Below, piece by piece: positions 58,601 to 64,000 of a stretch of DNA of 64,000 bases. Location: assembly GCA_027422505.1 (NCBI GenBank), contig JAPQWV010000125.1:1426001-1490000 (forward strand), in the 5' to 3' direction. This DNA is from Craterostigma plantagineum. Its lineage: Eukaryota; Streptophyta; Magnoliopsida; Lamiales; Linderniaceae. How positions within the stretch are numbered: position 1 is the first letter of the stretch; every line of letters begins with the position of its first letter. The notes below the pieces were generated by a model. That model did not search any database. It was not told the DNA's origin and worked only from the letters and a program-made list of their open reading frames with translations. A program made the translations under genes and the position numbers.

Positions 58601-59315
58601 TCGAAAGCGCATGCTTCGAGTAAAACATCTGTGTAAGTAGCAAATGGCACCACAAATAACTCCAGGAAACATTACTACTACCACTCATCTATTGCTAAAA
58701 GCACATTTAAAGATAAAAAACTACTGCACCGCCACGCTATACGATCACATTTACGAAGCTTTCTTTCATGAAATTTGCAGTACGTAAGGATTCTTATCGA
58801 CGAAAATCATTAAGAATCTTATCTCTTGCCTCACTTCGAAGTTCAAATCCACTCCAAATGCCAGATATAAGAGCACTGGTGGAGTTTATTAAGTTGCCGT
58901 ATATCAAAGTTTTCAAAGGTCAACCTCAGATGAAAAATAACTCCATCCAGTCATAAAATAAAACTTAATGATAACCGAAATGAGCAACCCAGCCCAGATA
59001 AGTCAGAACAGAGATACGCGCATCACCTTGATGAAAACAATAAAGATAGAACTTTTTTAGAAAAAAAAAAGGGAAAACCAAAAATAAGAAACCCAGAAGC
59101 AAAAACCGCACTTTATATGAAAAACACAATCAAGAAAACTATATCTGCTTCATCTGTGAGTGTGACTTTACCCACATCATCGTTAAAAGTGGAAGGAGCA
59201 CATATATTATATACATATACATATATGTTTGCATATGGCAACAGAGGATATTACCCACGCGAGAAAGCAGAGGAATCGAACGGGAAACAAGAGATGAGAG
59301 TCTGTGAGCTGCCAT
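54757..59315 (-). CDS. ALDH2B: Mitochondrial NAD-dependent aldehyde dehydrogenase, ALDH2B family
   Basis: Oxidises aldehydes such as acetaldehyde to acids with NAD+ in the mitochondrial matrix. Eleven exons: 59315-59255, 58502-58368, 58232-58090, 58017-57864, 57775-57546, 56773-56684, 56590-56417, 56304-56167, 55747-55610, 55189-55128 and 55030-54757; total 532 aa. The presequence [20 protein letters not shown] is basic and lacks acidic residues. Family motifs include [41 protein letters not shown], the catalytic-base motif [10 protein letters not shown], the active-site Cys in [13 protein letters not shown] and the ending with [17 protein letters not shown]. Intron 2 starts CAG|GCGAGT, a GC donor required by frame; the only nearby GT would break the frame. 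A TAA-repeat microsatellite abuts the donor of intron 9, and MITE-like repeats fill part of intron 5. Confidence 0.95.
55509..55608. repeat. (TAA/ATA)n microsatellite at a splice donor
   Basis: About 100 bp of nearly pure TAA repeat in ALDH intron 9. It runs right into the GTATTATT donor on the minus strand (donor at 55609-55608), so repeat length changes occur immediately beside the exon. Confidence 0.9.
56797..57275. mobile_element. MITE-like palindromic cluster in ALDH intron 5
   Basis: GGGTGTGTTTGG appears at about 56798 and 57003, TGTGTTTGGTT again at about 57022, and the inverse CCAAACACACCAT ends near 57271. Between them AAAAGAAAAGAAA tracts on one side face TTTTCTTTTC tracts on the other. 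This fits one short inverted-repeat element partly duplicated or nested in another; related fragments continue to about 57480. Confidence 0.6.
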
Positions 59316-59400
59316 TGAAGAAGAAAGTAGCACAAAGAATCACGAGCACTTTGTAAGACTGCTAATCTCGGAGCGGATATAATCATATAATAATGAAAGA

Positions 59401-59410
59401 TTATATAAAG
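59401..59410 (-). promoter_or_regulatory. Likely TATA box of the ALDH gene
   Basis: Minus strand CTTTATATAA, about 86 bases upstream of the ATG at 59315. No better candidate is nearby. Confidence 0.5.
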
Positions 59411-59618
59411 GGGGTGGGTTGTGGATATAAGCTGACAATTTGGTCGGTAATTATTTTTTATTTAATAATATTAATATGTTTCATGTTACTTTAATATTTT
59501 AGTTATACATCTCTAAACATCAATTTCTTTATATAGTTAAAAAAATTTATTTCATCTATTTTTTATATTTAAAAAAAAAATCTCAAAATTAAGACAACGC
59601 AATATCATTATATTCGAA

Positions 59619-59650
59619 GCACACGCACAGAGTGTGCAAAAAAACACTAG
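59619..59650 (+). mobile_element. Helitron-type 3' terminus
   Basis: GCACAC and GTGTGC form a 6-bp stem around GCACAGA, followed by an A-rich spacer and ACACTAG then T. It is the best Helitron end in the window. The start was not found. Confidence 0.65.
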
Positions 59651-60165
59651 TTCGAATAATATCTATAGGGTGAGGGTGGCTATAAACTGCCATTAGTCTA
59701 TCAATTTTATTTAGAATTAAATCCTTACTTTATAATTAATATATTGTCAATATATTACAATTATGTGCTCAAATTAATTTTCTTATATATAAAAAATATT
59801 AAAATTAAATTTATAATTTAAAAAACTCAAAATATAAAATAATATACTATATTTATACATGACATATGTATAAAATGTGCTTAAATAATAATGAAAGATG
59901 AAGAAATGTCATATGAAAACGACGTGTGTTTCAACAAGCGGAGTTTGCGATTTTTAGATAGAAAACGAAAAAAGAAGAAAGGCAATTCCATTTTGTTTAC
60001 AATGTGCGCGAAAGAGTGGTGGTTGTTGTTGGGTCGATTGTCACCTAATCCATAGTTGACTATAATTTTCAGTCGATTATTTATCTATCTTCGTTTAGAT
60101 TGATGATTGGAGAACTTCTGAATTTGACAGATGTAATTTCAGTGTACTTTTTTTTCTATAAAAAC

Positions 60166-60577
60166 TAAACCTGTCAAAACAGGCCGGCGGAGGGCCGGTC
60201 CGTAGCCCGCCAACAAGCGGGCCGCGGGCCTGGCGGGCTTAGCCCGCATAAATTAAAAAAATTAAAATAAAAGCTTAGTATAAAAAACATTAATATAAAA
60301 TATATTTAATCTATCTCAACTTCAAAAAATATTAATTAATTTATCTTTTAATTTTATAAATTAAAAAACTTACCAAAAAATATAAAAAAATATAAATATA
60401 TATTTATTAATTAATATATATTTATTAATTAATATATTTTCTTATTATTGGCGGGCCAGCTCGCTGCCTCGCCCGCCCCGCCAAAGCTCGCGGCCCGCGC
60501 GGGGCGGGCCTGAAAAATGTCAGCCCCCCGCCCTTTTACCGGGGCGGGACGGACGACGGGCTATTTTGCATGCTTTA
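60166..60577. mobile_element. Non-autonomous hAT element (412 bp) with GC-rich subtermini
   Basis: An 8-bp direct repeat ATAAAAAC (60158-60165 and 60578-60585) flanks inverted ends TAAACCTGTCAAAACAGGCC and, reversed, TAAAGCATGCAAAATAGCCC. Subterminal zones are rich in GGCGGGCC/GGGCCGCGGGCC, and the middle is AT-rich with two TATTTATTAATTAATATA units. This is the GGCCCG-type hAT MITE pattern. Confidence 0.75.
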
Positions 60578-61136
60578 ATAAAAACATCTATAAATTAATA
60601 AACTCGTTAAAGTAAAAAAATGTCCGTTCGACTTGTACCTTTTAAAAACATCTAATTCAATAAGATACTAATATAATAATGCTTAGAATAATCCTTTTAT
60701 AAATATTAGGTCCATTAAACTTTAAACTAATAATATTACGATTATATATGTATGTTGTTAAATATTGCAATTACAAAATATTCATGAACTTTTATATGAC
60801 CGCACCATGTCACATGTTTAAAAGATTATTAAACCTGAATAAAATGATTATTTTTGATAAATTATTGTACGTTGGTATAATTGTACGTAATAAAAATATA
60901 TATTTATCGTATTTTTTATTCAGTCTGCCATTAATAATGAATGACCTATAGTTTTTTGGCACGCCATTAATAATATCTATTTGGTAACATAAGTAACCTA
61001 CAACTCCATTGGACGGCACTAAAAACATTCTCTACGTACCATTAATATATTAAATTGTAACTTTTCTCCCAGTCTTAGAAAGGAAAATATAAATAAAATA
61101 ACGTCAATTAATTTATAACTCTACTCAAAATTCGGA

Positions 61137-61552
61137 ATCTTTACACATAAATACTCCTCTGTAAAAAACTTGTAATTTAGTACCATGTCAGGATTTTTTT
61201 ATATGTAGGTACCTAACAGAATAATTTTTTTGCAGATAGGTACCCGATCCACCGTAGGTACACCATACAACACATTCGGGTACCTATATCAACACATTTG
61301 GGTACCCTATATAATAGAAAATGGTACGCCGTATTAACACATTTAGGTACGTCCTGTTTAAAACATAGGTATGTCGTACGAACACATTTAGGTACCCTAT
61401 ATCAACATGTTATGGTACGCCATACACACATAGGAAGGTACAACATGATTGAAGAAACTGGTAAAAATTAAATCGGGTGCATATCTGTAAAATTTTCTGA
61501 CATGAGTACCTATGTGTAAAAATTTTATTCAATTAGGTAATTATGTGTAGAT
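61137..61552. mobile_element. MITE-like element (416 bp), copy 2 of the GGTACC-rich family
   Basis: The left end ATCTTTACACATAAATAC followed by a GTAAAAAACTTGTAATT block matches the reverse complement of the right end of the 29564-29967 copy. The right end TTATGTGTAGAT matches its left end. GGTACC, GGTACGCC and CACATTTAGGTAC words repeat inside. Confidence 0.7.
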
Positions 61553-61872
61553 GTCCGTCAAAATTCAAAACGTTTATTCAATTAATAAATATTCAAGCAT
61601 TTAGTATTTGTGGTTTAATCAGAAAATGGTGCTAGAATTTTGAATTCTTTTATTTTAAATTTACTTATTTTAATTATATTTGAAGTATTAGTTTATATTA
61701 TCATTAACAAGACTTAGGCTTATACGCTTAATGCTATATTTCTCATATTTTGATTTGTAATTTCATTCTTAACACAATCAACTTAAAATAATTATTGTTT
61801 GCTAATCATATTTAATTAATATTTTATCTAAAATATGTTTATTCGGTTAAAATCCGTCCGTGTAGTTTAGTA

Positions 61873-62112
61873 CTCCCCCTGTCCCATTTCTTTTTGGTCA
61901 TTTGGAGTGTGGCACGGTTTTTAAGAAACTGAATATTTTAATAATATAGTACAATTAGAAATAGAGAAGAGTATATTTTAACACGTCTTTTAAGAGTATT
62001 TAATATTATTATATTGATTGTTTGTGGTACTTTTTTGCTAAAATAAGAAATGTACAAATGACAGCGGGACGCCCGATATAGTAAAATGTACAAAAATTAT
62101 TGGGACGAGAAG
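61873..62112. mobile_element. Stowaway-like MITE (240 bp)
   Basis: CTCCCCCTGTCCCATTTC at the left and GGGACGAGAAG at the right form the inverted ends, each bordered by TA (61871-61872 and 62113-62114), the mariner-type target duplication. Confidence 0.8.
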
Positions 62113-62728
62113 TATTATTTTAGCTCGTAATGTTATATTAGTTGTGATTTGGAAGTTTAATTGACATATTAAGAGAAGATTTTGTTTGTAATTAACTCAG
62201 AAACCACCAGCCTTTTTTTAACATATTAACCATGTACAAAATGATTTTTATAATCCCATATAATGAAAATTCAAAATTGATGTTAGATTATCAAACTCAA
62301 TCTCATATCATTTAGAAAAAGAAAAAAAAAATGACCCGCACATAAGCTTATAGTGACTTTACTCCATTAACAATCTGCTTAGAATGAAATGAACTTCATG
62401 GATTAATAGTAAGGAGATTTTATTTCCAATAATTAGCGTTCAGCGTTGTTCTAGTCCAAAAATGCGATCTGCACAATGTATCTCCGATCCTTACAACGAT
62501 TCTTGCCCAGAAAGTGTTTGGGCCAAAAATACAAGATGATTATCGTTGAAATGAAAATTCGATTGGTAGTCTTTTGATTTAAATATGTTTAGTGGTCGTA
62601 GAACGAAACCCTAACTAATAGAAATATAGTACGATTCCTAAAAACAAAGGTGGAATTTTTGGGAACAAAACCGTTATTATCCTCCACTAAAACAACAATA
62701 TATTGATATTGGAAGCATTTCAAATAAA

Positions 62729-62996
62729 TCAACAATTGTAAACACAATGGCAGTAAGATATTTCGGGAGCAAAAGGATCTCCGTTATGACAAGTGGCTTC
62801 GACGATCCTTCCTTTGTAATAAGTATCGCAATGCCAATCGCATGGAGTCTTTAGACCTACTTCACAGTCGTACGTTATGTCTTCGAAGCACGTTTTATTA
62901 TTTGCATCCACAAAATACCCTGAAAAAAATATTAATAAAATCCCATCGTACCTTTTTTTTTCATAAAAAAATAGCTATATACCATATACAACACAT

Positions 62997-63048
<52 letters not shown>

Positions 63049-63102
63049 CGTTGAAAGAGCAAGAAGAACGATGGCAAAGGTGAAAGATTTTTGGAGCTTC
63101 AT
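62729..63102 (-). CDS. Defensin-like secreted cysteine-rich peptide (81 aa)
   Basis: Exon 1 63102-63048 encodes a signal peptide (MKLQKSFTFAIVLLALSTG). Intron 63047-62920 is GT-AG and mostly a TA repeat. Exon 2 62919-62729 encodes the mature part. Eight Cys are spaced C-x7-C-x7-C-x3-C-x12-C-x12-C-x-C-x3-C, the plant defensin-like (CS-alpha-beta) pattern with the C-x3-C and C-x-C core. Such peptides act outside the cell in defence or in reproductive signalling; which role applies here cannot be told. The split between signal and mature exon is typical of the family. Alternative: another class of cysteine-rich peptide. Confidence 0.85.
63001..63046. repeat. (TA)n run at the 5' splice site of the defensin-like gene
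   Basis: About 23 TA units fill the first 46 bases of the intron. The donor itself is read as GTATATATA on the minus strand. Confidence 0.9.
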
Positions 63103-63190
63103 CTGCTTTACTAATGTCCCTTCTCTTCTGTTATTTTTTGTGCTTCGGGTGTAGGTTTGTATGTTGATTCTGCGATGGTTAGTTGGCATG

Positions 63191-63200
63191 TATTTATATA
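63191..63200 (-). promoter_or_regulatory. Likely TATA box of the defensin-like gene
   Basis: Minus strand TATATAAATA, about 90 bases upstream of the ATG at 63102, a strong TATA match. Confidence 0.6.
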
Positions 63201-63454
63201 TGTTATGTGATTATCCTTTCTTAATTTCTGTGGGATCATTAGATAATATTTTTTTGTTACGTTGCGATCCCCTTAAATTAACTCGAGTGCTTGGATATAA
63301 TTTCATCTATGCAATGTGGTCAAAAGATATGGAAATTGCTCTCACCTTATGTTTTTTAAATTAAATGAGGAGATGATCTTCTTAACACACAAACACACGA
63401 GGACTTAAACACCGACACAATTAGGGCCACCTACGACATTTGCCACTTGACATT

Positions 63455-64000
63455 AGGGTTGCAAATGAACCGAATATTTCGGTTCGAGATTCGATTCGAA
63501 ATTTAAGATTCGAATTCGAAATAAACGAATACGAATACGAATACAAATACTTTTTCTGATTCGAATAATTTCGAATACGAATAAGAGTACGTCTGTATTC
63601 GATTCAAAAAATTAACGAATATCCGATTCATTTAATGTAATATATATTTAAATAATATAATATATTATATATTTACAAGCGTGATGATCGAAAGCATGCT
63701 AAGAAAGAAACGTTGTGTATTAAGTAGTTCCCTCGTTAGTTTTTCTTCACAATGGAGTTGTTTCTCTGATTTTGTAATTTTTCGTAACTATTTTGTAGTT
63801 ATTTTGTAATTCTAACAGATTTTATGGGGAAAAACTAAAATTTTCTTTCGAATATTCGAATATTCGCGAATATATTCGAATATCGTTATCGAATCGAATC
63901 GAATCAATTTTTAGTATTCGAATACGAATCGAATCGAATACGAATACTTTGAAAAATTAACGAATACAAATTGAATATTATGATATTCGATTCGATTCGG
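63455..64000. mobile_element. hAT-like non-autonomous element, cut by window end
   Basis: It starts TAGGGTTGCAAATGAACC and is followed by dense CGAATACGAATA / TTCGATTCGA words at both sides of a plain AT-rich middle (63640-63840). The right-hand TTCGATTCGG block mirrors the left. The matching TTGCAACCCTA end would lie just beyond 64000. Confidence 0.55.

Larger units (their letters stand above)
59411..62728. other. Gene-free region filled with small transposon remnants
   Basis: About 3.3 kb without a supported gene. It holds a Helitron-like terminus (59619-59650), a hAT MITE (60166-60577), the second GGTACC-family MITE (61137-61552) and a Stowaway MITE (61873-62112), set in AT-rich sequence. 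The last 600 bases or so are the 3' flank of the defensin-like gene. Confidence 0.5.

Noticed and set aside
59417..62728. Additional small genes in the right-hand spacer
   Set aside because: Short AT-rich frames only; none has a start context, signal peptide or known motif.

Overview
The window is 64 kb of nuclear DNA from a flowering plant, most likely a eudicot. Evidence: several-exon genes with GT-AG introns, plant-only families (CRS2-associated factor, plant eIF4B, a GH28 polygalacturonase, a defensin-like peptide), AT-rich spacers and plant transposable elements (SIRE-type Copia, hAT, MULE-like, Stowaway, Helitron ends). The species cannot be named from the sequence.

Layout. 1-2107: 3' part of a translation initiation factor eIF4B gene (+). 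2581-3054: small Gly/His-rich unknown gene (-). 3589-6887: cytosolic histidyl-tRNA synthetase (-). 9800-10507: PB1-domain protein (-). 12281-23139: a non-autonomous Copia-like LTR element with a hAT transposon in its primer binding site and a foreign 2.6-kb solo LTR in its 3' part. 23938-26778: a MULE-like element built as a mirror of hairpins and 13-bp repeat arrays, with no recognisable transposase. 26934-28741: phosphoribosyl pyrophosphate synthetase (+). 30626-43934: polygalacturonase (-), whose third intron holds a 10.7-kb apparently intact Copia element with identical LTRs and a large third ORF. 47013-49029: CAF2-like chloroplast splicing factor (-), head to head with ARF1 (50245-51361, +). 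52188-54381: PRP17/CDC40 splicing factor (+), tail to tail with a mitochondrial ALDH2B aldehyde dehydrogenase (54757-59315, -). 62729-63102: defensin-like secreted peptide (-). The right edge cuts a hAT-like element.

The genes are not an operon or cluster. They are separate housekeeping or cell-wall genes, several tied to RNA work (eIF4B, HisRS, CAF2, PRP17). Two conserved genes (HisRS and PRS) carry a single-base frameshift inside an otherwise perfect coding sequence. This points to assembly indels or recent lesions. Two introns, in ARF1 and ALDH, use GC instead of GT at the 5' splice site, as shown by reading frame.

The most unusual object is the 23938-26778 element. From outside in it has about 85-bp inverted ends flanked by a 9-bp direct repeat, a GC-rich hairpin region, a TTTATTTGGATTA-type array, a unique core, a second 13-bp array, a tRNA-like stretch and a second GC-rich hairpin array. 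Exon boundaries were set by eye from splice consensus, frame and remembered family sequence. No alignment was run.
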